64,000 bases of DNA from Arcobacter defluvii (lineage in GTDB: Bacteria > Campylobacterota > Campylobacteria > Campylobacterales > Arcobacteraceae). The notes beneath the pieces were generated by a model. It searched no databases. It was not told where the DNA came from and saw only the letters and a list, made by a program, of their open reading frames with translations. Position numbers and translations under genes: made by a program. Location of the stretch: the NCBI RefSeq assembly GCF_013201725.1, contig NZ_CP053835.1, forward strand, positions 744,001 through 808,000, in the 5' to 3' direction. Shown one piece after another: positions 17,767 through 26,833 of this stretch (within the stretch, counting starts at the first letter, position 1; every line of letters begins with the position of its first letter).

Positions 17767-18534
17767 ATGGATTTTTTACAAGAAATAACCACTTTGTGGA
17801 TTATTATTTTTATGATTACGGGATTTGTTGCAGGTTATATTGATTCTATTGCTGGTGGAGGAGGAATGATACAAGTTCCTGTTTTACTTTATAGTGGTAT
17901 TCCTCCTATTTTTGTTTTAGCAACTAATAAAATTGCATCTCTATTTGGAACTTTAATGGCAACAATAAAATATTTTTTAAGTAAAAAAATATCATTTAGA
18001 ATTGTTGCTATTGGTTTGATTCCTTGTTTATTAGCTTCTTACATTGGAAGTAAACTTGTTATGTATATTCCAGATTATGTTATAAAATGGGCAATATTAA
18101 TAGCAATTCCAATTGCACTATTTTTTTTATTAAAAAAGAGTAAAAGTATAGCTGAAGAAAATACAAAATTAACGAATAAAAATATAATACTAGCAACTGC
18201 ACCAATAGGGTTTTATGATGGTATTTTAGGACCTGGAACGGGAACTTATTTGACTATTTCTATGAAAAAGTTTTTACATTTAGATTATATTATTGCAACT
18301 GCGTCAACTAAACCTTTAAATTTAGCTACAAATGTAGGTTCTGCTATTGCTTTTATAATGGCAGGAAAAGTTTTATGGATGATTGCAATTCCTATGGCAA
18401 TTTCAAATATGTTAGGTTCTTATGTTGGAAGTCATTTTGCAATTAAAGGTGGAGAAGTTTTTATAAAAAAAGTTTTGATTTTTGTATTAATTTTTATGCT
18501 GATTGCAAATATAATAAAGATTATTCTATCTTAA
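17767..18534 (+). CDS. TauE/SafE-family membrane permease
   Basis: A 255-residue integral membrane protein with about seven or eight segments. The N-terminus has GYIDSIAGGGGMIQVPVLL, the TauE/SafE signature (G.iD...GgGgg...P.L), and the repeat half has FYDGILGPGTGTYLTISM. Members export sulfite/sulfoacetate or transport other anions; the substrate here is not predictable. No sulfonate genes lie nearby. A terminator overlaps the end of the gene. Confidence 0.88.
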   Translation: MDFLQEITTLWIIIFMITGFVAGYIDSIAGGGGMIQVPVLLYSGIPPIFVLATNKIASLFGTLMATIKYFLSKKISFRIVAIGLIPCLLASYIGSKLVMYIPDYVIKWAILIAIPIALFFLLKKSKSIAEENTKLTNKNIILATAPIGFYDGILGPGTGTYLTISMKKFLHLDYIIATASTKPLNLATNVGSAIAFIMAGKVLWMIAIPMAISNMLGSYVGSHFAIKGGEVFIKKVLIFVLIFMLIANIIKIILS

Positions 18535-18547
18535 TAGAATAATCTTT
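18516..18547. terminator. Bidirectional terminator between the TauE-type and GGDEF genes
   Basis: A 14-bp perfect stem (AAAGATTATTCTAT with its complement) and the four-base loop CTTA are followed by T residues on the plus side. The TauE-type stop codon lies in the loop. It ends both convergent transcripts. Confidence 0.8.
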
Positions 18548-19795
18548 TTATATCTCTATTCCATTATCAAAGATTATTTTATCTCTTCCTTTATGCTTAG
18601 CTTCATAAAGTAACTCATCGGCTCTTTTTTTAGCTTCTAGAAAAGAATCATATTTATTTCTATAACTAATTCCTGCTGAAAATTTTATTTTTATTTCAAT
18701 ATCTTTGTATATAAAATTACAGTTTTCAATAGTTTTTTTTACTCTTTTTAAATATCTTTGAACTTCTACTTCTTCTTGATAATTAATAAGTGCGATAAAC
18801 TCTTCACCACCATATCTAGCAATAATATCTTCTTTTCTTGTTAAATCTTTCAAAATACCTGCAAAACTTTTTAAAACTAAATCTCCGCATGAGTGTCCAA
18901 ATTTATCATTTATATCTTTAAAGTGGTCAATATCATAAAAAACTATTGCATAATCTGCATCAAAAATCGAAAATTTCTTTTCCATTTTGTCAACTTCTTG
19001 ATGATAAGCTCTTCTATTTAAAATATTAGTTAAATAATCAATTTGATGTTCTTCTTTAACTAAAACTAACTCTTTTTGAAGATCTTCTATTTGTTTATTT
19101 AAATGCTCAAATTTTTCTCTACTATTAGTAATAATTTTACGATTTTCTTTTATAGAGTTTTCTAATTTATAGATAGTATCTATAAGTTTTTTTTGTACAA
19201 TTTTTAATTCTCTATGTGAAGAATTTGATATATTCAGATTGATTAACTCATCTTTTATTTTTAATATTTCTTCTGTTGAATTTTCACCTTCACTTAAAGT
19301 TTTGTCAAAATATCTACTCATTAAAGATGTAAGTTTTACTATGTCATCTGTTTTATCTTTTAAAACTTTTCTATCTGCGTCTATTCTATGTTTTGAAAGT
19401 TCTTTTAATTTTGAAATAGAGTCAGTTGATGTTAATTTTTTAGGATCTTTTAAAATTTTCAGGATAAATTCTTCAATATCTTCAATAAAACTAAAATCAA
19501 CAGAAGGTATTAAAATATCATTAAGTGCTTCAACTAACTGTTTTAATTCTTCAGTACTTGTTCTTTGTATTAAGATATTTGCTAAATCATTGAAAGATTC
19601 TAGTTTTGAAGATTTTTTTTCTTCTTCTGTTAAATTTTCTTTTATTTTTTCAAATAATTCAAATTCTTTTAAATTTACATTATTTAATTTTGCTTGTTTT
19701 TTGAATTCTATAAAATAGTGTTCAGGCGTAGTGGCGATATTTTCTTCTTTTAATTGAAAAAGTGTATCTTTTGTTAGTTCTTTAATATTTACCAA
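18548..19795 (-). CDS. Diguanylate cyclase with helical N-terminal region
   Basis: This 415-residue protein has a C-terminal GGDEF domain: DYLTNILNRRAYHQ, FYDIDHFKDINDKFGHSCGD, and the active-site RYGGEEF. RKED lies five residues before GGEEF and forms the RxxD inhibitory I-site. The first 240 residues are charged, helical and soluble (coiled coil at about 200-245). They include an opening ENIATTPEHYFIEFKK block seen in other Campylobacterota cyclases. No membrane segments. Start is TTG at 19795, with AAGG upstream. It should make cyclic di-GMP; the input is unknown. Confidence 0.9.
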   Translation of the reverse strand: MVNIKELTKDTLFQLKEENIATTPEHYFIEFKKQAKLNNVNLKEFELFEKIKENLTEEEKKSSKLESFNDLANILIQRTSTEELKQLVEALNDILIPSVDFSFIEDIEEFILKILKDPKKLTSTDSISKLKELSKHRIDADRKVLKDKTDDIVKLTSLMSRYFDKTLSEGENSTEEILKIKDELINLNISNSSHRELKIVQKKLIDTIYKLENSIKENRKIITNSREKFEHLNKQIEDLQKELVLVKEEHQIDYLTNILNRRAYHQEVDKMEKKFSIFDADYAIVFYDIDHFKDINDKFGHSCGDLVLKSFAGILKDLTRKEDIIARYGGEEFIALINYQEEVEVQRYLKRVKKTIENCNFIYKDIEIKIKFSAGISYRNKYDSFLEAKKRADELLYEAKHKGRDKIIFDNGIEI

Positions 19796-19871
19796 ATAAT
19801 AATACCTTATACTTTTAATGTTACTAATTATAGCAATTAATTAATAATAATAAAAATAAAAAGGAATAAAA

Positions 19872-20069
19872 ATGACAGCACAAGATAAAGAATTGGCTCA
19901 ACTTCACGATGCTATCGTAGATGATGTTAAATTATTAGTTGATAAATATATGTCAATTATTGGTTGGGATGTTCCAGAAAATGATGAAAATAATGCAAAA
20001 AGTAAACTTTTATATATTATAAAAGATGCAATAGAAGAAATTGAGGAAGAAGAAAATAGTATTGATTAA
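19872..20069 (+). CDS. Small acidic protein of unknown function (65 aa)
   Basis: ATG 19872 with AAGGA upstream opens a 65-codon frame. The product is helical and very acidic at its end (EEIEEEENSID). It has a central IIGWDVPENDENNAKSKLLY stretch. I do not recognise a family. It reads in the same direction as the hemerythrin gene, but a TATAAT lies between them, so they may be separate units. Confidence 0.6.
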   Translation: MTAQDKELAQLHDAIVDDVKLLVDKYMSIIGWDVPENDENNAKSKLLYIIKDAIEEIEEEENSID

Positions 20070-20097
20070 TATCAATTAAAAAGATTTTTAATTACTT

Positions 20098-20103
20098 TAT
20101 AAT
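20098..20103 (+). promoter_or_regulatory. -10 box for the hemerythrin gene
   Basis: TATAAT 27 bp before the ATG at 20130, followed by AATAAGG as ribosome-binding site. It lies 28 bp after the stop of the small acidic protein gene. Confidence 0.5.
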
Positions 20104-20129
20104 TTAAGAAAAATAATAAGGTAGATATT

Positions 20130-20564
20130 ATGAATACGATTTCAGAATTTTTAACAACTGATCATAGATGTTGTGATGAAAGCTTTGCAAGTTTAGAAAA
20201 TAGTGTTGCAATTCAAAACTGGGAAGAAGCAAAAGAAAAAATACAAAAATTTTCTTTTGATTTATTACATCATTTTGATATGGAAGAAAAGGTAATGTTT
20301 CCAACCTTTGAAGAAAAAACTGGTATGACTCAAGGTCCAACTATGATTATGACAATGGAACATAATCAAATGAGGCAACTTTTAAGTGTATTAGAAAATG
20401 ATATTGAGAAAAAAGATAAAAATCATTTTTTTGGAGTTAGTGAAAGTTTGATGATGTTAATGCAACAACATAATATGAAAGAAGAGCAAATGCTTTATAA
20501 AATGGCTGATGCACATCTTGGAAGTTTAGTAAATTCAGTTATTGAAAAGATGAAGGCTTTATAA
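20130..20564 (+). CDS. Hemerythrin-domain protein
   Basis: The 144-residue helical protein has the hemerythrin/HHE ligand pattern: TDHRCCDE near residue 10, LLHHFDMEEKVMFP at about 48-61, MEHNQMRQLL at about 75-84, and QQHNMKEEQMLY at about 112-123. These provide the His/Glu/Asp ligands for a non-haem di-iron site. Such proteins bind O2 or respond to NO and oxidative stress. The membrane protein gene starts 3 bp after its stop, so the two are cotranscribed and probably work together. Confidence 0.9.
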   Translation: MNTISEFLTTDHRCCDESFASLENSVAIQNWEEAKEKIQKFSFDLLHHFDMEEKVMFPTFEEKTGMTQGPTMIMTMEHNQMRQLLSVLENDIEKKDKNHFFGVSESLMMLMQQHNMKEEQMLYKMADAHLGSLVNSVIEKMKAL

Positions 20565-20566
20565 TT

Positions 20567-21835
20567 ATGTTTAATCAAGGTCTAAGTCTTGACCAAGCAC
20601 CACCTATTTCTATCCCATTTCGGTTTTTTCTAAGTGCTCCTTTTTTTGGAGTACTTATATCTTTAGTTTTTTTGATTTTCCCTTTTGATGAAGTATCAAA
20701 TCAATACATACATTTTGCAGTAGGAGTTGTTCATCTTTTTACTTTGGGAATTTTAACAATGATAATTTTTGGAGCGATGCAACAAATGATGCCAGTTCTT
20801 GCAGGTGCAATAATTAAAAAACCACAAGTATTTGCAAATATTGTACATTCTTGTTTAGTCATTGGAACTTTAGGTTTAAGTTTCTCTTTTATTTTAGAGT
20901 TGAAATTTTTACTTTATATGGGTGTATTATTTTTATCTATTTCTTTTCTTACTTTTTTTATTGTTTCAATAAAACTTTTATTTCAAGTAAGATTTATGAC
21001 TTCAACAGTAAAAGCCATGAGGCTTTTTTCACTAGCTGGAATAATTACTTTTATTTTTGGATTTTATTTGGCAGTTTGTCACATAAATTTAAATTTAGGT
21101 GAGCATTATTTTGCATTTATTAATATACATATTTTATTTGGATTTTTTGGTTTTGCATTTTTACTTATAATGGGTGTTTCCTTTCAAGTTATTCCTATGT
21201 TTTATGTTGCATTAGATTTTCCAAAATTTATTCAACATAAATTTCCAGTATTAATATTTATTTTACTTTTCATCTCTTTTTTATTTTTTTATTTTGATAT
21301 AAATTTTTTAATTTTAAAAATTTTATTTGTTTTATTGATTTGTTTCTTTACATATTTTGCTTTAAAATCTTTAAATAATAGAAAAAGACCTGTTTTTGAT
21401 GTGACCTTATGGTATTGGAAATTTTCTTTAATATCTTTATTTATAAGTATGATTATTTGGTTATTTGATATTTTTGATACAAACTATGTTCTAGCAATCA
21501 TTTTTGCTTTTGGATTTTTATATTCTCTTTTACAAGGAATGGTTTATAAAATAATTCCATTTTTATCATGGTTTCATTTAAATTCAAAAGGATATTTTTC
21601 TATTCCAACAATTAGAGAGTTTATAGATGAAAAATATATAAGGATTCATTTCTTTCTTCATATTCTTTCAATAATATTTTTTGTAATAGCATATTTTCAA
21701 AATATTTTTATCTATTTTGCTTCAATTATATTTTTAATATCAAATATTTTGTTTTTTATAAATTCAATGATAGCAGTAAAAAAATATATAAATATCTCAA
21801 AAACTAATCCTATGGATTTTTCTTCTTTTAAATAA
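20567..21835 (+). CDS. Polytopic membrane protein, NnrS / haem-copper-oxidase-subunit-I-like
   Basis: The 422-residue protein has about 12 hydrophobic segments and histidines placed like haem ligands: HFAVGVVHLFTLG (about 50-62), then GAMQQMMPVLAG, INIHILFGFFGF, and GVSFQVIPMF. The HLFTLG...PV.AG and IH...G...IGVS.QVIPMF arrangement recalls NnrS and single-subunit relatives of oxidase subunit I. I cannot decide between them. Cotranscription with a di-iron hemerythrin supports a role in NO/O2 handling. The assignment is inference from pattern. Confidence 0.6.
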   Translation: MFNQGLSLDQAPPISIPFRFFLSAPFFGVLISLVFLIFPFDEVSNQYIHFAVGVVHLFTLGILTMIIFGAMQQMMPVLAGAIIKKPQVFANIVHSCLVIGTLGLSFSFILELKFLLYMGVLFLSISFLTFFIVSIKLLFQVRFMTSTVKAMRLFSLAGIITFIFGFYLAVCHINLNLGEHYFAFINIHILFGFFGFAFLLIMGVSFQVIPMFYVALDFPKFIQHKFPVLIFILLFISFLFFYFDINFLILKILFVLLICFFTYFALKSLNNRKRPVFDVTLWYWKFSLISLFISMIIWLFDIFDTNYVLAIIFAFGFLYSLLQGMVYKIIPFLSWFHLNSKGYFSIPTIREFIDEKYIRIHFFLHILSIIFFVIAYFQNIFIYFASIIFLISNILFFINSMIAVKKYINISKTNPMDFSSFK

Positions 21836-21847
21836 TATCACTTGTGT

Positions 21848-21853
21848 TATAAT
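21848..21853 (+). promoter_or_regulatory. -10 box for argH
   Basis: TATAAT preceded by TTGTGT and followed by GTTGCC, 42 bp before the argH ATG. Leader length would be about 35 bases with AGGA as ribosome-binding site. Confidence 0.55.
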
Positions 21854-21895
21854 GTTGCCACAATTTAAAGGCACATTATAATTTTAGGAAACCAA

Positions 21896-23287
21896 ATGGC
21901 AAATCAAAATAATCAGATTTTAAAAAATACAAATGCACAAATCTTAGATGAGTTCAATGCTTCAATAATGTTTGATAAAGAACTTTATGCTCAAGATATT
22001 AGAGGTAGTATTGCTCATTCACAAATGTTAGCTCAACAAGGTATTTTAACAAGTGAAGAGCAAAAAGCAATAGAAACTGGACTTTTACAAGTTAAAGAAG
22101 AGATTGAAAGTGGAGAATTTAAATTTACATTAGCTTATGAAGATATTCATATGGCTGTTGAAACAAGACTTACTGAAATCATTGGAGAACCTGGAAAAAG
22201 ACTTCATACTGCACGAAGTAGAAATGATCAAGTTGCAACAGATTTTAGACTTTATGTTCAAGATAAATCTTTAAGTATAAAAGAGCAATTAAAAGAGTTA
22301 ATTGAAACTTTTGTAAATGTTGCAGGCAAATATACAACAACTTTAATTCCAGGAATGACACATTTACAACATGCTCAACCTCTTAATTTTGGTTTCCATT
22401 TATTAGCTTATGCAAATATGTTTAAAAGAGATTATGAAAGATTTGAAAGTTCTTATGATAGAAATAACTATTGTCCTTTAGGAAGTGCTGCACTTGCTGG
22501 AACACCACACAATATAAATAGAGAATTAACATCTTCTAAACTGGGATTTATTTCTCCTACACTTCATGCAATGGATACAGTATCAGATAGAGATTTCGCT
22601 TTAGAAATTTTATTTAATATAAGTACAACAATGATGCATATTAGTAGAATTTCGGAAGAGTTGATTTTATGGTCATCTTATGAGTTCCAATTTGTAAGAA
22701 TGAGTGATGAATATGCAACAACAAGTTCAATTATGCCACAAAAGAAAAATCCAGATGTGCCTGAACTTCTAAGAGGAAAAACAGGTCGAGTTTATGGAAA
22801 TTTAATCTCTCTTTTAACAGTGATGAAGGGTTTACCATTAGCTTATAATAAAGATACACAAGAAGATAAAGAAGGAGTTTTTGATTCAGTTAAAACAGTA
22901 GAAATTTCAATTTCAATTTTAAATGAAGTTATAAAAACTATGATTGTGAATGTTGAAAAAATGGAACAAGCTTGTAAAATAGGGCATTTAACAGCAACTG
23001 ATTTAGCTGATTATTTAGTACAAAAACAAAATATGCCATTTAGAACTGCTTATTATATTACAAAAGATGTTGTAGCTCTTGCAAATAAATTAAATAAAGA
23101 TATTAGTGAATTAAATATTTATGAAATTAGAAGTGCAAATGAAGAGTTAAAAAATGTAAGTGATGAAATTGTTATGTACTTAGATTTAAGAAACTCAATG
23201 AATGCAAGAAATTCATTTGGTGGAACTTCGACAATTCAAACAGAAAGTCAAATTAAATTTTTTGAAGAGTGGTTAAAAAATATATGA
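21896..23287 (+). CDS. argH: Argininosuccinate lyase
   Basis: The 463-residue enzyme splits argininosuccinate into arginine and fumarate, the last step of arginine synthesis. The fumarase-superfamily signature [19 protein letters not shown] is present at about 279-297, with the catalytic Ser in the SSIMP loop. Other blocks are [20 protein letters not shown], and [10 protein letters not shown]. Length is typical. It stands alone with its own promoter and terminator; no other arg genes are nearby. Confidence 0.96.
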   Translation: MANQNNQILKNTNAQILDEFNASIMFDKELYAQDIRGSIAHSQMLAQQGILTSEEQKAIETGLLQVKEEIESGEFKFTLAYEDIHMAVETRLTEIIGEPGKRLHTARSRNDQVATDFRLYVQDKSLSIKEQLKELIETFVNVAGKYTTTLIPGMTHLQHAQPLNFGFHLLAYANMFKRDYERFESSYDRNNYCPLGSAALAGTPHNINRELTSSKLGFISPTLHAMDTVSDRDFALEILFNISTTMMHISRISEELILWSSYEFQFVRMSDEYATTSSIMPQKKNPDVPELLRGKTGRVYGNLISLLTVMKGLPLAYNKDTQEDKEGVFDSVKTVEISISILNEVIKTMIVNVEKMEQACKIGHLTATDLADYLVQKQNMPFRTAYYITKDVVALANKLNKDISELNIYEIRSANEELKNVSDEIVMYLDLRNSMNARNSFGGTSTIQTESQIKFFEEWLKNI

Positions 23288-23316
23288 ATAAGATGAGTTT
23301 TATTACTCATCTTATT
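23287..23316. terminator. Terminator between convergent argH and cheV
   Basis: A 12-bp perfect stem (AATAAGATGAGT with its complement) and six-base loop. The T-tract following on the minus strand (TATATTTTTT) makes it strongest for cheV; on the plus side it is followed by A residues. Confidence 0.75.
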
Positions 23317-23325
23317 TAAAAAAAG

Positions 23326-24234
23326 TTATTTTAATAAGAATTTTTTAGTTAATTTAAAAAGACTTGAAATATCAGTTTTTCCAACAAAACCATCAACTCC
23401 AACTTGATTCATTTTACCTCTTACTGCATCTGTTGTCATTGAAGAGTTTACAATGATTGGAATATGTGCTAAGTTTTTATTATTTTTTATAAATGATGCA
23501 ACTTGATAACCATCAGTTCCTGGCATTTCAATATCTGTAATTACCATACCAATTTTATCAGGATTTAGTTCTTCTAATCTTTTTATTAATAATGTACCAT
23601 TTGTATAAATTTCATAATCAAGACCTGTTTCTTCAAAAAATGAACTTAAAACTTCTCTAGCAACACCTGAATCTTCAGCTGCCAAAATTAGCTTATCAGA
23701 ATGAAGTTTTTCTTCTACATATTTTTTGATTTCGTCAGAACCATCATCCGTCCATTTAATATCTCTTAAAAGTTGTTCAGCATTAAATACAGTACATAAT
23801 TCATCTTTATTATTTACTTTTACATATGTTGTGTAAGTTATTTTTGAATTTGTTTCTTCTGTATGTCTTAATTCCTGAGTTGTTTTTTCAACTATATCAA
23901 GCATATCTTTTACTAAAAAACCAATTTTTTTATGATTAAATTCACAAAAGATAATAAGTTTATAATCTTTTACAGCTAATGCTGGAAGTCCTAACCAAGC
24001 ATCAAGATTGATTAATGTTACAGGTTCTCCTCTGATTGTTGCAATTCCTGCAATAACATTAGTATCTTTTGGAGTATCATTAATTGCTACTTCTTCTGTG
24101 ATTATAAAAGCTTTAACTTTTGCTATATTAATTGCGTAAATATTATTATGACCAGTGTAAAATACTGCTAATTGTTGAACATTTCTTAAATGTCCTTGCG
24201 TCATTTGCTCTACACTACCGCTAATACCGCTCAT
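23326..24234 (-). CDS. cheV: Chemotaxis coupling protein CheV
   Basis: The 302-residue protein has an N-terminal CheW-like domain (about 18-165; GIATIRGEPVTLINLDAWLG) and a C-terminal receiver domain (about 180-300; AAEDSGVAREVL; phosphoacceptor D234 in VITDIEMPGTDG; conserved Lys in GFVGKTD). CheV couples chemoreceptors to CheA and tunes adaptation by phosphorylation. It is a single gene with about 60 bp upstream. Campylobacterota often encode one to three CheV copies. Confidence 0.93.
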   Translation of the reverse strand: MSGISGSVEQMTQGHLRNVQQLAVFYTGHNNIYAINIAKVKAFIITEEVAINDTPKDTNVIAGIATIRGEPVTLINLDAWLGLPALAVKDYKLIIFCEFNHKKIGFLVKDMLDIVEKTTQELRHTEETNSKITYTTYVKVNNKDELCTVFNAEQLLRDIKWTDDGSDEIKKYVEEKLHSDKLILAAEDSGVAREVLSSFFEETGLDYEIYTNGTLLIKRLEELNPDKIGMVITDIEMPGTDGYQVASFIKNNKNLAHIPIIVNSSMTTDAVRGKMNQVGVDGFVGKTDISSLFKLTKKFLLK

Positions 24235-24295
24235 GTGAATCCTTTTTCATGTAAGTTAATTATTATATATCTTTTAAACTTTGAGTATCTTTAAG

Positions 24296-24946
24296 TTATT
24301 TTTCCATCTTTTTTAATAATTTTTGTACTGTAACAGATGCCATCATTAAACCAAATGAACCAGTAACTCCCTCAAAACTACCCTTTTCAATACATTTTGG
24401 ATTTTCCGATGAAAAAATTACTTTAAATTTTTTCTTAAATCCTTGTTTCTTTAACTCTTCTCTAATCTTTTTAATAAATGGATCATTATATGTATCCCAA
24501 ATAGAAATATATTCTATTTTACTTGGATCAATTCTTTTTGCTCCACCACTTGTACTAATAACTTTAGTAAAGTATTTTTTTATTAGATGAACTTTTGGTC
24601 TTATATCATCAATTGCATCTAAAATATAATCATAAGATGAAAAATCAAAATCATCAATCCATTCTGGCGTGATTTTTACATGAATAGGAGTAACAGTTGG
24701 ATATTTTTCTTTTAAAGCTTCAACCTTTATTTTTCCAATATTTCCATGGCTACCAAGTTGTCTATTCATATTTGATTCTTCATAGGTATCAAAATCAACT
24801 ATTGTGATATCTGTAATCCCAGTATTATAAAGAGCATCAAGTGCAAAACTTCCAACACCACCAACTCCTAAAAGTATTAATTTGGCATTTTTCAAATTTT
24901 CAAATGCCTCATCACCAAATAGCTTTTTTGTTCTATCATATCTCAT
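24296..24946 (-). CDS. tcdA: tRNA threonylcarbamoyladenosine dehydratase TcdA (ThiF/MoeB-like)
   Basis: The 216-residue protein has the E1-like adenylation fold. GVGGVGSFALDALYNTGI is the nucleotide-binding Rossmann segment (about 28-45), followed by DFDTYEESNMNRQ. The later GVTGSFGLMMASVTVQKLL is typical of the TcdA/CsdL branch, which cyclises t6A37 to ct6A37 in tRNA. There are no C-terminal rhodanese or Cys motifs, arguing against MoeB. It is close to but divergent from greA. Confidence 0.85.
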   Translation of the reverse strand: MRYDRTKKLFGDEAFENLKNAKLILLGVGGVGSFALDALYNTGITDITIVDFDTYEESNMNRQLGSHGNIGKIKVEALKEKYPTVTPIHVKITPEWIDDFDFSSYDYILDAIDDIRPKVHLIKKYFTKVISTSGGAKRIDPSKIEYISIWDTYNDPFIKKIREELKKQGFKKKFKVIFSSENPKCIEKGSFEGVTGSFGLMMASVTVQKLLKKMEK

Positions 24947-25007
24947 CTAAACTTCTCTTTTACTATTTTTAGGTATTATAACATAAATAAATTTATTGGA
25001 GATGTTG

Positions 25008-25496
25008 ATGGATAAAGAACCAATGACAATGGCTGGATATAATAAAATTACAGGAGAATTGGAGTTTTTAAAAAAAACTGAAAGACCAGAAACTGTAATT
25101 GCATTAGACGAAGCTAGACAATTAGGAGATTTAAAAGAAAATGCTGAATATCACTCTGCAAAAGATAAATTAGCATTAATTGATTCTCAAATTGCTGAAT
25201 TAAATGCGGTTATTTCAAAAGCAGTAATAATCGATCCTTCAACTCTTCCTCATGATAAAGTAAGTTTTGGTTCAACTGTTAGTTTAGTTGATGTAAATAC
25301 AAATGAAGAATTTACTTATACAATAGTTGGTGGAGTTGAGTCTAATGCTGATAAAGGAATGATTTCTTTTAATTCACCACTTGCAAAACAATTAATGGGA
25401 AAAGAAGAGGGTGATGAAGTAAGAGCAACACTTCCAGGTGGAGTTAAAACTTATGAAGTTTTAGCTGTAGGTTACAAGGATATAGCGTTACTATGA
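25008..25496 (+). CDS. greA: Transcription elongation factor GreA
   Basis: I choose ATG 25008 because TTGGAG lies at 24996-25001 with six-base spacing; the TTG and ATG just upstream overlap that site. The 162-residue product has the N-terminal coiled coil with LKENAEYHSAKDKLALID (acidic tip region) and the C-terminal FKBP-like domain (ISFNSPLAKQLMGKEEGDEV). GreA rescues backtracked RNA polymerase by stimulating transcript cleavage. Confidence 0.95.
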   Translation: MDKEPMTMAGYNKITGELEFLKKTERPETVIALDEARQLGDLKENAEYHSAKDKLALIDSQIAELNAVISKAVIIDPSTLPHDKVSFGSTVSLVDVNTNEEFTYTIVGGVESNADKGMISFNSPLAKQLMGKEEGDEVRATLPGGVKTYEVLAVGYKDIALL

Positions 25497-25588
25497 ATAT
25501 AATTATTTTTGAAATTTTTAATAATTATCAAAAATTTAATATTTTATATGCCATAATTCAAAATATTAGAAGAACTGCAAGATAGCTC

Positions 25589-26299
25589 ATGGATTTTTTT
25601 ATAAAACAAGGAGCTATTTTTGTAGCTGACTCACATTTTAATCAAAAAAATAAAGAATTTTTGATACTTCTAAAAAAAATAGAAAATAAAGAAATTTTAC
25701 CTCCTCAAATCTTTTTAATGGGTGATATGATAGATTTTATTTCAAGTGAATGTAAATATTTTGTTAAACAAAATATGGAGATAATAGAACTTTTAAATAA
25801 ATTATCTAAAGATATTGAAATTGTTTATTTAGAAGGAAATCACGATTTTAATTTGAAAGAACTTTTTTCAGAAATAAAGATTGTAAAAAGAGAGAATCAA
25901 CCACTTTTAGCAAAATATGAAAATAAGACTGTTAGTTTATCTCATGGTGACAATTTTATAAATTGGAAATATGATTTATTTTGTAAAATTGTAAGAAATA
26001 GATTTTTTTTGAAATTTATGAATTTTATAGATGTAAACTTTTTTATTTCAAAAAAAATAGAAGAGGTATTATGTAAAAAAAATATTTGCCATAAAATAGA
26101 TAATTTTGAAAAGATAGTTTTGAAAAGATTAAAAAATTACAATACAGATATTGTAATAGAGGGACATTATCACCAAGGAAAAATTTTTTTTATTGAAAAT
26201 AAGAAATATTTAAATGTTCCATCATTATGCTGTCAAAAAAAATATATGAAATTTAATAATTCAAATTTTGAAGAGGAAAGTATATGCATCTTACCATAA
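25589..26299 (+). CDS. Calcineurin-like phosphoesterase, LpxH-like
   Basis: The 236-residue protein has the metallophosphoesterase motif set in order: VADSHFN (D-x-H, about 14), MGDMIDF (about 46), EGNHDF (about 80), LSHGDN (about 116) and EGHYHQG (about 191). This order and length fit UDP-2,3-diacylglucosamine diphosphatase (LpxH), a lipid A step, but other small phosphatases share it. Its 3' end overlaps the next gene by 16 bp, so they are translationally linked. Confidence 0.7.
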   Translation: MDFFIKQGAIFVADSHFNQKNKEFLILLKKIENKEILPPQIFLMGDMIDFISSECKYFVKQNMEIIELLNKLSKDIEIVYLEGNHDFNLKELFSEIKIVKRENQPLLAKYENKTVSLSHGDNFINWKYDLFCKIVRNRFFLKFMNFIDVNFFISKKIEEVLCKKNICHKIDNFEKIVLKRLKNYNTDIVIEGHYHQGKIFFIENKKYLNVPSLCCQKKYMKFNNSNFEEESICILP

Positions 26300-26823
26300 T
26301 AGGTATAGTAATAGTAATTACTATCTTATTGTTGATTATTTTAATTTATTTATTAATGAACAATGAAAATAGTACAAATCCTAATAATAAAAAAGAGATG
26401 GTACAATCTATAAAAATTGTAAAATTAGAAGAGATAAAATTTCCTAAAAATGTGGAAAAGATGAATATTAATGCTTTATCAAAAGCTTGTAGAGTTATTT
26501 TAGATTCTTATAGAGCATTGGATTATGTAAGTAAATTGCCAAGTGCAATGGATAAAATAGAGTGGCATACTTGGCAAGTTTCTATTCTTTTACATTTTTT
26601 AAAAACTGATGGTAAATTAACAGTTTCAAATAGTGATAATTTTTTTCATATAACTATTTTAGAGTTAAGAGATGAACTTAGAAAACAAGATATGCAAAGA
26701 ATTTTAAATAAATATTTGAATAATGCAAATATTGAAAAAGATAGAGATACTTTAAGTCGAGATGTTATTTGGACAGCAAGAGATGTATCAATTATTTTAT
26801 ATGAAATCCTAAAAGATAGATAA
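26284..26823 (+). CDS. Membrane-anchored protein of unknown function (179 aa)
   Basis: A single N-terminal membrane helix (about 4-25; [20 protein letters not shown]) is followed by a polar linker and a helical soluble domain. [35 protein letters not shown] and [20 protein letters not shown] are the most structured stretches. I recognise no family. It overlaps the LpxH-like gene by 16 bp and ends 10 bp before uvrB's apparent AUA start, so it belongs to an lpxH-like/unknown/uvrB/nth series. Confidence 0.75.
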   Translation: MHLTIIGIVIVITILLLIILIYLLMNNENSTNPNNKKEMVQSIKIVKLEEIKFPKNVEKMNINALSKACRVILDSYRALDYVSKLPSAMDKIEWHTWQVSILLHFLKTDGKLTVSNSDNFFHITILELRDELRKQDMQRILNKYLNNANIEKDRDTLSRDVIWTARDVSIILYEILKDR

Positions 26824-26833
26824 AGGAGTTCCC

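Noticed and set aside
19239-19718. 159-codon plus-strand ORF inside the diguanylate cyclase gene
   Set aside because: Mirror frame of the helical N-terminal region; Ser/Phe-rich composition is typical of antisense to Lys/Glu-rich AT-rich coding.
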